Of a stretch of 64,000 nt of DNA, positions 8,363-16,585 are shown in pieces. The stretch's first letter is position 1, and each line of letters opens with the position of its first letter. The notes beneath the pieces were generated by a model. It was given only the letters and a program-made list of their open reading frames with translations, searched no databases and was not told the DNA's origin. Where the stretch lies: the NCBI RefSeq assembly GCF_008369325.1, contig NZ_VOBI01000018.1, forward strand, positions 79,687 to 143,686, written 5' to 3'. Source of the DNA: Pseudomonas sp. ANT_H12B (GTDB taxonomy: Bacteria > Pseudomonadota > Gammaproteobacteria > Pseudomonadales > Pseudomonadaceae). The translations under genes and the position numbers were made by a program.

Positions 8363-10344
8363 TTGGCAGCTCCTGGCTGAGCGGTTTTACGCGACGGCGC
8401 GGGGTCAGCCGGCAGCGTGAACGTACGAAGGTCGATGGTCGGCGCATTGGTGCTGCCGCCCAGACGATGGTCGAGCACCAGCAACCTGGCATTGGCCAGG
8501 CCCTGGGACAGTTGGCTGAAGTACTGCTCCAGCACAAAGGCTTGGCCTGCAGTGGCGTAGGCTTTTTGCTCGGCGCTGAATCTCAGGTCGGCTGCCTGGG
8601 CAGTCGCGTTGATTTCGCGGGCGCTGGCCGTCGCTTGATCGCGGACGATGCTGGCCTGCAATTGCGCCTGATTGGTAGCCTGCGCCGCCGCGCCACGCTC
8701 ACGCGAGATCAAGGCCTGGGCGCCAATCTGCGCAGCCTGCACACCGTGATAAGCGTTCGCGGCACCGGCCGGTGGGTGAATCGCCTCAACCACTGTGGCG
8801 AGGATTTCCACGCCGCTGTCGAGTTTCTGCAAGTCAGTCTGCACAGCCCGACCGATCTCTTCGGCGAGCCCTTCCCTGTCCTCGCCAAGCAACCCGTCGA
8901 GGGTTCGCGAAGCAAAGTCGTGGACCAGAATTCGGCTGGCGGTACTGCGGATCAGCGTCGGCACGTCAGCGCTGTTGTATGTCGCGGCCAACGCTGCCTG
9001 ATCACTCAGGCCGATGCGGTAAACGAAGCGCACATCCATATTGACGATTTGGAAGCTCTGCTTGTCGGCGCGGCTGCTGGCGATGACTTGGGATTTATCA
9101 TTCACATGGCTGGCGTCCCACAAGCGATTGGCAATCGCTGGCGCGGGGCCTTCGGCAGGCTCGGCCACCACCGGCGCCGAGGTTTCGCCGACACTGGTGG
9201 CCAGTTCGTGAACCACGCCGTTCTCGACGCTCAGCACTCGGCCCAACGGCCACGGCAAACCGGCATGCAAACCAGGCCCGAAAACTTCCACCGGTTTGCC
9301 GAAACGCTCGTAGATGCCCCGCCCCTGCAGCGGTATTTCATGAATGCCGGTGAGTAGCCAACCGACAATTGACACCACCACCAGCACCGGCACAAACGCA
9401 CGGCGCATATAAGTGAAGGCCCAGATTTGTCGCAGGTCGATGCCAAAACGGTTGTGCAGTTCGTGCTGCAACGCCAGCAAAGGTTGTGGCGGCCAGCGCA
9501 ACATATCGGCGACGAAGCTTCGCGCCAGCAACGCGGGTTCGAGTTGTTCACGCTGCGGACTGAACAACGACAGCAAAGCACGCAACAGCAATTCGGCGGC
9601 AACCAAGCCTGGCAGCAAGCTGATCAGTACCGCCAGGCGCACCGGCCAGATCGAGGTTTCGCTGCCGAACAACAGGCACAAGGCGCTGAGTACCAGGCAA
9701 ATGATCGCTACCCGCGTCAGTTGCGCCAACGGCCCTGCTTCGGGCCATTGCGCTGCATTTTCCTGGGCCAATTGACGTTCCAGCACCAGCAGACCAAAAG
9801 CCAGCAGCAACGATATCGCCGCGCCGACACTGGCCGACAATCCCAGAGCGGTGGGCGGCAGTGCAAAGTTCCAGACTTGTTCGATGCTGAACAACATCAA
9901 CAGCGACCAACCGCCAAGCCACAGCGTCGGTGCGCCAATATGTCCGAGCATTTTCAGCCATTGCCGGCTGATCCGATCCAGCAGCCGTTCGTACCAGCCT
10001 TCCGGGGCAACCAATTCCTCAGCAACGACCACTTGCACCACGGGGTTCATCGCCTGTGCGCGCCACCGTGCTATCCACCAGGCCGATTGCAGTCCAGCGA
10101 CCAGCACCAGCAAACCGGCGCTCTGACTGATCAGCAGTGCTGGCCACAGTGATTGCGGCGCAAACAGCCCGACAAAAAACGCCAGTACCCAGCCGGTCGC
10201 TGCGATAGCGCCCAGGCCGATTGCGAGCTGACGCAATCGCCGCCCTTGAAAAACCGCCTGCTGGAATCGCGGCAGCCCCGCTACTTGCGTCCCATCGACA
10301 TCGAGATCGACTTGCATACCACCCCAGTGTTTATCGTTGCTCAC
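8359..10344 (-). CDS. Large polytopic SPFH (HflK-like) protein
   Basis: A 661-residue protein, first gene of the SPFH-ATPase operon. The N-terminal half carries about seven or eight hydrophobic segments (for example 38-62, 70-92, 135-158, 165-185, 215-262 and near 318-335). The C-terminal third is an HflK-type SPFH domain (GRGIYERFGKPVEVFGPGLHAGLPWPLG) with a long Ala/Gln-rich helix. Fusing a polytopic module to SPFH is unusual compared with ordinary one-span HflK. The GTG at 10344 starts the frame but lies only six bases from the Zur-like palindrome and has no ribosome site. ATG 10317 (MQVDLDVDG), after GGGGTGG, may be the real start. Confidence 0.78.
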   Translation of the reverse strand: MSNDKHWGGMQVDLDVDGTQVAGLPRFQQAVFQGRRLRQLAIGLGAIAATGWVLAFFVGLFAPQSLWPALLISQSAGLLVLVAGLQSAWWIARWRAQAMNPVVQVVVAEELVAPEGWYERLLDRISRQWLKMLGHIGAPTLWLGGWSLLMLFSIEQVWNFALPPTALGLSASVGAAISLLLAFGLLVLERQLAQENAAQWPEAGPLAQLTRVAIICLVLSALCLLFGSETSIWPVRLAVLISLLPGLVAAELLLRALLSLFSPQREQLEPALLARSFVADMLRWPPQPLLALQHELHNRFGIDLRQIWAFTYMRRAFVPVLVVVSIVGWLLTGIHEIPLQGRGIYERFGKPVEVFGPGLHAGLPWPLGRVLSVENGVVHELATSVGETSAPVVAEPAEGPAPAIANRLWDASHVNDKSQVIASSRADKQSFQIVNMDVRFVYRIGLSDQAALAATYNSADVPTLIRSTASRILVHDFASRTLDGLLGEDREGLAEEIGRAVQTDLQKLDSGVEILATVVEAIHPPAGAANAYHGVQAAQIGAQALISRERGAAAQATNQAQLQASIVRDQATASAREINATAQAADLRFSAEQKAYATAGQAFVLEQYFSQLSQGLANARLLVLDHRLGGSTNAPTIDLRTFTLPADPAPSRKTAQPGAAN

Positions 10345-10350
10345 ATCACA

Positions 10351-10371
10351 TTTCGTTACGATATAACGAAA
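10351..10371 (-). promoter_or_regulatory. Zur-like operator upstream of the SPFH/HmtA operon
   Basis: A perfect inverted repeat with eight-base arms TTTCGTTA and TAACGAAA around CGATA. Its core GTTACGATATAAC matches the gammaproteobacterial Zur core GTTATANTATAAC at 10 of the 12 specified positions. It abuts the first gene of the operon, where a zinc-bound repressor would block transcription. The match is by eye against a remembered consensus. Confidence 0.6.
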
Positions 10372-10463
10372 ATCGTGAAATTTCCGTTCTAAATCGTTTT
10401 ATTTAAGGACGCTCAACCTGTTGCCAGGCTGAAGCCTTGACCGAAATAGTCTGTAACGCACAT

Positions 10464-10477
10464 ATTACGTTCGTAAT
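10464..10477 (+). promoter_or_regulatory. Small palindrome upstream of lpdA
   Basis: ATTACG-TT-CGTAAT is a perfect inverted repeat about 57 bases ahead of the lpdA start, in an A/T-rich stretch typical of a promoter. It may be an operator for an unidentified regulator. Confidence 0.3.
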
Positions 10478-10534
10478 TTTAAACTAGAACTACGTTTACC
10501 CATCCCGGTCCCAGTTCCATCCAGGAGTACCAGC

Positions 10535-11935
10535 ATGAGCACCTATGACGTCGTGATTCTCGGCGCAGGCCCCGGCGGCTATAACGCAGCGATCCGAGCT
10601 GGCCAGTTGGGCCTGAAAGCGGTTTGCGTTGAAGGACGCGCCACCCTCGGCGGCACCTGCTTGAACGTCGGTTGCATGCCTTCCAAAGCGCTGCTGCATG
10701 CTTCCGAACTCTACGACGCGGCCATGGGTGCGGAATTCGCCACGTTGGGAATCGAGGTCAAACCCACCCTCAACCTCGCCCAGATGATGAAGCAAAAGGA
10801 TGAAAGCGTTGCCGGGCTGACCAAAGGCATCGAGTTTCTGTTTCGCAAAAACAAGGTCCACTGGATCAAGGGCTGGGGCCACATCGACGGGCCGGGCAAA
10901 GTCACCGTGACGGACAGGCACGGCGAAAAAACCGAGCTGCTCGCCAAAGACATCATCATCGCCACCGGTTCCGAGCCCACCCCCCTGCCCGGTGTGGACA
11001 TCGATAACAAACGCATCCTCGACTCCACCGGCGCATTGTCGCTGACCGAAGTGCCTAAACATCTGGTGGTGATTGGCGCCGGGGTGATCGGTCTGGAGCT
11101 CGGCTCAGTGTGGCGGCGACTGGGTGCTCAGGTCACGGTGGTCGAATACCTCGACCGGATTTGTCCCGGTGTCGATGGCGAGGCGGGTAAAACCCTTCAG
11201 CGTTCGTTGAGCAAGCAAGGCATCAACTTCAAATTGAGTTCGAAAGTCACCAGCGCCACCACGTCCGAGACCGGCGTTCAGCTCAGCGTCGAGCCCGCCG
11301 CCGGTGGCACCGCCGAGCTGATTGAAGCCGATTACGTGTTGGTCGCTATCGGGCGCAGACCTTACACCGAAGGCCTGGGGCTGGAGAACGTCGGCCTCGC
11401 CACGGACAAACGCGGCATGCTTGCCAACAAGGGCCACCGCACCGAAGCAGCCGGGGTCTGGGTGATCGGTGACGTGACGTCAGGGCCGATGCTCGCCCAT
11501 AAGGCCGAAGACGAAGCCATGGTGTGTATCGAGCAGATCGTCGGCAAGGCCGCAGAGGTCAATTACGACTTGATCCCCAACGTGATCTACACCAAACCGG
11601 AACTTGCCAGCGTCGGTAAGACTGAGGAGCAACTGAAGACCGAAGGTCGTGCGTACAAAGTCGGCAAGTTTCCCTTCACCGCCAACAGCCGGGCGAAGAT
11701 CAATCACGAAACCGAAGGCTTCGCCAAAGTACTGGCCGATGAGCGCACCGACGAAATTCTCGGCGTGCATCTCGTGGGTCCGAGCGTCAGTGAAATGATT
11801 GGCGAATATTGCGTGGCCATGGAGTTCAGCGCCTCCGCCGAAGACATTGCCCTGACCTGCCATCCACACCCGACCCGCTCCGAGGCCTTGCGCCAGGCGG
11901 CGATGAATGTGGAAGGGATGGCGACGCAGATGTAG
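10535..11935 (+). CDS. lpdA: Dihydrolipoyl dehydrogenase
   Basis: The E3 flavoprotein that reoxidises dihydrolipoamide with NAD+. The FAD motif GAGPGGYNAA (10-19) is followed by the redox disulfide C42-LNVG-C47, an NAD-binding GAGVIGLELG near 185-195, a GDVTSGPMLAHKAEDE block, and the HPHPTRSE active-site His-Glu pair near the C-terminus. The 466-residue length is normal. The gene stands alone, away from any dehydrogenase E1/E2 gene, and resembles the stand-alone Lpd3 of P. putida; that identification is from memory. A good ribosome site (CAGGAG) precedes ATG 10535. Confidence 0.93.
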   Translation: MSTYDVVILGAGPGGYNAAIRAGQLGLKAVCVEGRATLGGTCLNVGCMPSKALLHASELYDAAMGAEFATLGIEVKPTLNLAQMMKQKDESVAGLTKGIEFLFRKNKVHWIKGWGHIDGPGKVTVTDRHGEKTELLAKDIIIATGSEPTPLPGVDIDNKRILDSTGALSLTEVPKHLVVIGAGVIGLELGSVWRRLGAQVTVVEYLDRICPGVDGEAGKTLQRSLSKQGINFKLSSKVTSATTSETGVQLSVEPAAGGTAELIEADYVLVAIGRRPYTEGLGLENVGLATDKRGMLANKGHRTEAAGVWVIGDVTSGPMLAHKAEDEAMVCIEQIVGKAAEVNYDLIPNVIYTKPELASVGKTEEQLKTEGRAYKVGKFPFTANSRAKINHETEGFAKVLADERTDEILGVHLVGPSVSEMIGEYCVAMEFSASAEDIALTCHPHPTRSEALRQAAMNVEGMATQM

Positions 11936-11949
11936 GGCGCCTCATTGAT

Positions 11950-11980
11950 GATCGTTCCCACGCTCTGCGTGGGAACGATC
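11950..11980. repeat. Pseudomonas palindromic repeat, probable terminator
   Basis: A perfect 14-base inverted repeat (GATCGTTCCCACGC / GCGTGGGAACGATC) around TCT, of the GTTCCCACGC type frequent between genes in fluorescent pseudomonads. It sits between convergent lpdA and the Lrp-type regulator and could end both transcripts. It has no T-tract. Confidence 0.7.
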
Positions 11981-12457
11981 TTAGTTCGCTGGCAAATGTT
12001 CCAACGGCAACGCCCCCGGCGTCTTCACCGTGTGAATCGCGAAGTTGCTGCGGATATCGCTCACGCCCGGTAATTTCAGCAATCGCCCCGTGAGAAAACG
12101 GTCATAGGCGCGTAGGTCCGGCACCACCACTTGCAGCAGAAAATCCGACTCCCCTGACACCAGAAACGCCGAAATCACCTCCGGCAACGCCGTCACGGCC
12201 AAGCGAAAAGACTCTGCCTGTTCATCGTTGTGGCGTTCGACCTTGACCCCGACAAACACCGTCAATCCAAGCCCGACTTCGTCGCGATCCAGGTTGGCCT
12301 GGTAGCCACGAATCACCCCGGCTTCTTCGAGCATCCGCACCCGGCGCAGGCAGGGGGATGCGGACAAACCGATCTCGTCAGCCAGTTGCACGTTGCTCAG
12401 GCGACCGTCCCGTTGCAGGGCCGCGAGAATCTTGCGGTCGTAGGCGTCCAGTTTCAT
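11981..12457 (-). CDS. Lrp/AsnC family transcriptional regulator
   Basis: A 158-residue protein with an N-terminal winged helix (YDRKILAALQRDGRLSNVQLADEIGLSASP, about 6-35, given here only as the family's opening block) and a C-terminal AsnC ligand-binding (RAM) domain containing GESDFLLQVVV. Such proteins sense amino acids as octamers. It is divergent from a LysE-type exporter, with 133 bases between them, the usual arrangement for an activator of amino-acid export or catabolism. The exporter is therefore the likely target, by context. Confidence 0.9.
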   Translation of the reverse strand: MKLDAYDRKILAALQRDGRLSNVQLADEIGLSASPCLRRVRMLEEAGVIRGYQANLDRDEVGLGLTVFVGVKVERHNDEQAESFRLAVTALPEVISAFLVSGESDFLLQVVVPDLRAYDRFLTGRLLKLPGVSDIRSNFAIHTVKTPGALPLEHLPAN

Positions 12458-12590
12458 GATTTGGCAGATCCTGATGGTTTACATGCAATTGAGTGGCAGG
12501 TTATGCCAACCCAAAGCGTTTTAGAAGCTAACTACGCAACCACCTGCCCTGCCCTCCCCCCCTAAACTGGCCCTACCGAATCGACAACGA

Positions 12591-13232
12591 ATGGGGTGCA
12601 ACGTGGCGGGACTCTGGCTGTTTTTCATGGCGCTTGCAGTGGTGTATCTGTTGCCCGGCCCGGACATGATTCTGCTGTTGCAGACCGGTGCCCGCCAAGG
12701 CAAAGGCGCGGCGCTGGCCACCGCCGTGGGTCTGGGCATCGCCCGAGGTTGCCATGTGGCCTTGGCGGCGCTGGGGCTGGCCGCATTGTTCAAGGCCGCC
12801 CCCTGGACCTTCGACGTGGTACGTCTGGCCGGGGCCGCGTATTTACTGTGGATCGGCATTCAATGTCTGCGGACCACGATGCTGCCGAACCTGAACGGAG
12901 CCGCCGCAACGATTGAAAAAACCCGCTGGCGTAACGCAATCCGGCGCGGATTGCTGACCAACCTGCTCAACCCCAAGGCGCTGCTGTTCTGCTCGGTGCT
13001 GCTGCCGCAGTTCATCGATCCACACGCCGGGCCGGTGCTCGCGCAATTCGCGACCTTGGGCGTTGTGCTGGTCAGCGTCGGCTTACTGTTCGACAGCGCC
13101 TACGCACTGGCCGGTGCTGCGCTCGGCCGTTGGTTGCAGCGCAGTCCCTCGGCTCAGCGCATGCAGCAATGGCTGTTTGGCAGTCTGTTGATCGGCTTCG
13201 CGGTGCGGCTGACCTTTGTGCAACAGGCTTGA
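12591..13232 (+). CDS. LysE family translocator (amino-acid exporter)
   Basis: A 213-residue inner-membrane protein of the LysE/RhtB superfamily, with PGPDMILLLQTGARQGKGAALATAVGLG near the N-terminus (about 18-45), the family hallmark, a second-half motif NLLNPKALLFC, and five or six hydrophobic segments. It probably exports an amino acid or small metabolite. ATG 12591 has no ribosome site; GTG 12603, preceded by GGGGTG, may be the real start. It is divergent from the Lrp-type gene and ends three bases before the next convergent gene. Confidence 0.88.
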   Translation: MGCNVAGLWLFFMALAVVYLLPGPDMILLLQTGARQGKGAALATAVGLGIARGCHVALAALGLAALFKAAPWTFDVVRLAGAAYLLWIGIQCLRTTMLPNLNGAAATIEKTRWRNAIRRGLLTNLLNPKALLFCSVLLPQFIDPHAGPVLAQFATLGVVLVSVGLLFDSAYALAGAALGRWLQRSPSAQRMQQWLFGSLLIGFAVRLTFVQQA

Positions 13233-13235
13233 GCC

Positions 13236-15353
13236 TTACTGCGCTTTGCGACGGCGGCGACTGATCAGCAACAGCACCGCTGCCGTGATCACGACGACAC
13301 CGCCGTATTGCAGCGGTTTCTTGTAGGGCCGCAGTGCCGAGCGTGCAGGGTCCATGACTTGGGTCACATAGCGCTTGTTGGCCTTCTGGAACTCGGGATA
13401 CGGGCATTGATGACCGAAATTCACCGCCCAATCCACGTACGGGCCTTCTTTCACATAGCGTTGATAGAAGGCGCGTTCTTCTTCAAGGCTGGTGTCCCAG
13501 CCCGCCGCATTGCACAGCACCGCTGCAAAAGCCTGGCTGGTATGAGGCAGGTTATCGGCGGCGCGGCTGGCCAATGCCGTGGCGACATAGCGGTAGTGGA
13601 AGCGTTGATCGGGCCGGGCAGCGCTAGCCTGCTGACGTTGGACTTCGCCCTCGGCCACTAGCGGCCCGACTTTGAGTTCGCTGCTTTCAAGGCTGTAATT
13701 GCCACCAAACGTGGCGTAATCCGGGGCCATTTCGTAGCCAAGAATCTCCATTCCCCACTCGCGTGCTGTCGAGGCTGCATTGAACAACGCCGCAGCACGT
13801 CGAGTCGGCCACCAGGCGGACTCAGCCTCCTGACGCAACTGCCCATACGCTTTGGCTTTGTTTTGCAGATCGACGCTGTCGAAGTACGGCGGTGCTTCGT
13901 CGTAGCGCGCTTCACGCAGCAAACGCCGCCCGAGCACATTGCGCAGTTTCGCCGCCACCGACAACGGCACGTAGTTATCGCGATCCTGCTGACTGAGCGG
14001 CGCTGGCGCCGGCACTTGGGTGTCGACGTATTGCTTGAGTTCATCGAGGGTCAACACCCGCTCGGCGACGGTGGCAGCGTCGAACCAATAGAGAGCTTTA
14101 CTGCGATAAAGCTGATCAAACGCTTGCAGGTAATCCCCGCGTTGCAACGCCAGGATCGCGCTTTCACCCTCGACCCGGCACTTGGGCTGGAGCGTTTCGT
14201 AATCCCAGTCCGGCGTGCGCCGCTCACCCCAGGATTCATTCTGCGGGAAGGCCTGAGCAGCCTTGGCATACGCCGCAGCCGCCGCGTTTTTATCTCCGTC
14301 GCGCAACGCCAGTTTGGCCCGCAGCCACCACGCCAGGCCGCCGTCGCCGGCGTGTTCGAGGAATGCCTTGGCGCTGGCGTAGTCGCCCTGTTGATAATTC
14401 ATTGCCGCCAGACGATCAGCGTTATCGAGGCTGCCGCGGGTACTGTTTTGCAACAGTTTGATCAGTTTCAGTTCGTCCGCCGGTTGATCACCAAATGACC
14501 AGCCCAGGCGGCTGATCAATGACGCCGTTACCAGTTGCTGCACCGGTTTACCTTTGAGCAACGCCGCCAGTTGATCCTCCGGCAGCGCCGCCAGATCGGC
14601 CATCAACAGCTTCAGAGAGGTGTAACCCACCGCCGACCCATGCAGGTTTTGCATGGCGTAGAGTTCGATGGCGCTGTTCCAGTCCCCGGATGTGCGGGCG
14701 ACGCGAGCCTCTTCGCCGAGGCTGGCGACGCCCAGCTCCAGTGGGTCGCTGAAGCCGTCGATGCTGAGCTGACGGGCCTGTTCGAAGGCCTTTCGGGATT
14801 GATTCAGCCAGTCAGGGCCAGCGTCCGCTTCTGAATTCATGGCAAATAGCGCCCGACCCAACGAGTAAGCGGCCCAGGTACTGCGCAACGGACGTTGATC
14901 CGCCGGCAGCGCCAGCACCTTCTGGAAGTACTCGGCCGCCAGCCCATGATCACCAGCGGCAAACGCCACGGCACCCGCCAGATAAAGCTTGAGCTCAGCC
15001 GGCAGGTTCGTGCCCTGCTCTTCGACCTGCCGGGCATCGGTCAGGCTGCGAAGCTGTTTCACCAGCGCATGCTGTTCAGTCGTCAAACCCGCCTGTTCGG
15101 CCTTGTCCCGCTGTTCTGCGTAATCGGGCGCATCCGTGCTGTAGGCGGTTGCGGAGATGTTTTTCAACCCGGCGATGGCATGCCCGAGGCGGTTGATCTC
15201 GACGTTGAAGTTGCCTTCCGGCAGCTCCGCCAGCGACTGGCCACGGTTGTCCAGCAGGCGCATGGGGAAATCCGGCCCGCAGGCCAACGCCGAACCCAGC
15301 GGCAAGCTGAGGCTCAGACAGAGCAGATGGCGAGGCCAGTTACGGGTAAACAT
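13236..15353 (-). CDS. Large secreted repeat-rich protein with C-terminal membrane anchor, function unknown
   Basis: A 705-residue protein. The start at 15353 is fixed by AAGGAGG five bases upstream and by a clean signal peptide (about 1-23, ending SALACGPDFP). The body consists of Ala/Leu/Tyr-rich helical stretches spaced like TPR/Sel1 units (for example AVAFAAGDHGLAAEYFQKVL, AAMNYQQGDYASAKAFLEHA). The end is a hydrophobic segment with a basic tail (VVVITAAVLLLISRRRRKAQ), so the protein is probably anchored in the inner membrane facing the periplasm. The start overlaps the DUF3142 gene by 14 bases, implying coupled translation and a shared task. I do not recognise a function. Confidence 0.75.
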   Translation of the reverse strand: MFTRNWPRHLLCLSLSLPLGSALACGPDFPMRLLDNRGQSLAELPEGNFNVEINRLGHAIAGLKNISATAYSTDAPDYAEQRDKAEQAGLTTEQHALVKQLRSLTDARQVEEQGTNLPAELKLYLAGAVAFAAGDHGLAAEYFQKVLALPADQRPLRSTWAAYSLGRALFAMNSEADAGPDWLNQSRKAFEQARQLSIDGFSDPLELGVASLGEEARVARTSGDWNSAIELYAMQNLHGSAVGYTSLKLLMADLAALPEDQLAALLKGKPVQQLVTASLISRLGWSFGDQPADELKLIKLLQNSTRGSLDNADRLAAMNYQQGDYASAKAFLEHAGDGGLAWWLRAKLALRDGDKNAAAAAYAKAAQAFPQNESWGERRTPDWDYETLQPKCRVEGESAILALQRGDYLQAFDQLYRSKALYWFDAATVAERVLTLDELKQYVDTQVPAPAPLSQQDRDNYVPLSVAAKLRNVLGRRLLREARYDEAPPYFDSVDLQNKAKAYGQLRQEAESAWWPTRRAAALFNAASTAREWGMEILGYEMAPDYATFGGNYSLESSELKVGPLVAEGEVQRQQASAARPDQRFHYRYVATALASRAADNLPHTSQAFAAVLCNAAGWDTSLEEERAFYQRYVKEGPYVDWAVNFGHQCPYPEFQKANKRYVTQVMDPARSALRPYKKPLQYGGVVVITAAVLLLISRRRRKAQ

Positions 15354-16536
15354 GCGAACCTCCTTGATCAATTTTTGTGCAGCGAGCCCAACCGATGGCG
15401 CGCTGCCCACCGGCCGGCAATCGGCCGTCGCGCAGGCGGGTGAAGGTAAGCAGATCCGGGCTCTGTTGCAACGCATAACCGGCCAATGCGTCAGCGCCAT
15501 CACAGCCCTGCACCGCCAGCGTCAGGCGTTCGGGCCAAGCGCTGTCGAGATTGCCTTGGTTGTTGAGGCTGATGTCATAGAGGCCGTCGTGCACCGAGAG
15601 TTTCAATCCCAAGTGACTGGCCAAGGCATCGCCGCGAGCCACGGCACTCAGGGTCGTCAGGCTCCAGGCCCGGCGGTCGTTGGTCAGCGGCAGGCGAAAC
15701 CAGATCAGGCCCGCCAGATGAGCCGGTGGGTCGTTGCGCAATTCGGTCGCGAGCCGGCTCAGTTGCTGCGGATCGGCCAGCAATTCCCGGCGTTTGCCGC
15801 CACGTTCGATGGGTACTTCACTTTCCACCCTCGGAGCGCCGCTATCCCCTGGCAACACCGCCACACCATAGGCCGGCAGCGCCAGATAAAAAGGTTTCGA
15901 GGTAATGCGGCTCCAGGCGCTGGTCCATTGACGGGCCTGATCCGCGTTGAACAAGCCAAGACGCGGATCGCTCACCGCGTGCACCTGCAACACGCTGCTG
16001 TCGACTGTGGATAACAATGCAGGCAATTCGGGGCTGTCGAGCCAGGCCGGCAACGCAGTAATACTGAGCGGTAAAGAGGTCGGCAGAACTGTGCGCAAAC
16101 GCGTGAGAAATTTCCGATACGCCGGTAGCCGAGCGTTGCCGGCATCGTGGTCGATTTCCACGCCGGAAAGGACTAGCCCTTGCCCTTGCCAATCGCCGAT
16201 CACCTGCAGGATCTGCGCGCTGACGTCGTCCTGATCCAGCGACTTGAGCTGGCCATCCAGACGAATCACCGCGATCAGCGGCCGACCATCACGTTTGAGC
16301 AGCGCCGGATCAACCCGCGCCCGGCTCCATCCCGCCTGAGGAAATGCCTGTAACGCCAGAACCCGCAGGGTCGAAAAATCGGCGCGGCTGTCCTGAAGCG
16401 CCGCTTCGTGAGCCGGCGTCCATTGCCGTTGCCAGACATAGAGTTGCTGATCGAGCGGTGGCGCGTCCTGTCGCTCGCAACCGCTGAGCAGCACTAGCGC
16501 CGCCAGCAAGGCCGACAGTCGAGCTAAAAAATACAT
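15340..16536 (-). CDS. DUF3142 domain lipoprotein
   Basis: A 398-residue protein with a lipoprotein signal: a hydrophobic run followed by LLSGC, so the mature protein starts at Cys19 or nearby, probably in the outer membrane or on the inner-membrane periplasmic face. The body (LYVWQRQW, GVEIDHDAG, LSITALPAWL, AVSDPRLGLF) fits DUF3142, whose fold resembles a glycoside-hydrolase-like barrel; no activity is established. I placed the start at 16536 (MYFLARLSALL) rather than at the long upstream frame. Its stop overlaps the start of the secreted repeat protein downstream, so the two probably work together. Confidence 0.8.
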   Translation of the reverse strand: MYFLARLSALLAALVLLSGCERQDAPPLDQQLYVWQRQWTPAHEAALQDSRADFSTLRVLALQAFPQAGWSRARVDPALLKRDGRPLIAVIRLDGQLKSLDQDDVSAQILQVIGDWQGQGLVLSGVEIDHDAGNARLPAYRKFLTRLRTVLPTSLPLSITALPAWLDSPELPALLSTVDSSVLQVHAVSDPRLGLFNADQARQWTSAWSRITSKPFYLALPAYGVAVLPGDSGAPRVESEVPIERGGKRRELLADPQQLSRLATELRNDPPAHLAGLIWFRLPLTNDRRAWSLTTLSAVARGDALASHLGLKLSVHDGLYDISLNNQGNLDSAWPERLTLAVQGCDGADALAGYALQQSPDLLTFTRLRDGRLPAGGQRAIGWARCTKIDQGGSHVYP

Positions 16537-16585
16537 AAACGAATCTGATCCCTTGTAGCCACGGCCGCAGGCTGTCCGGCAGATG

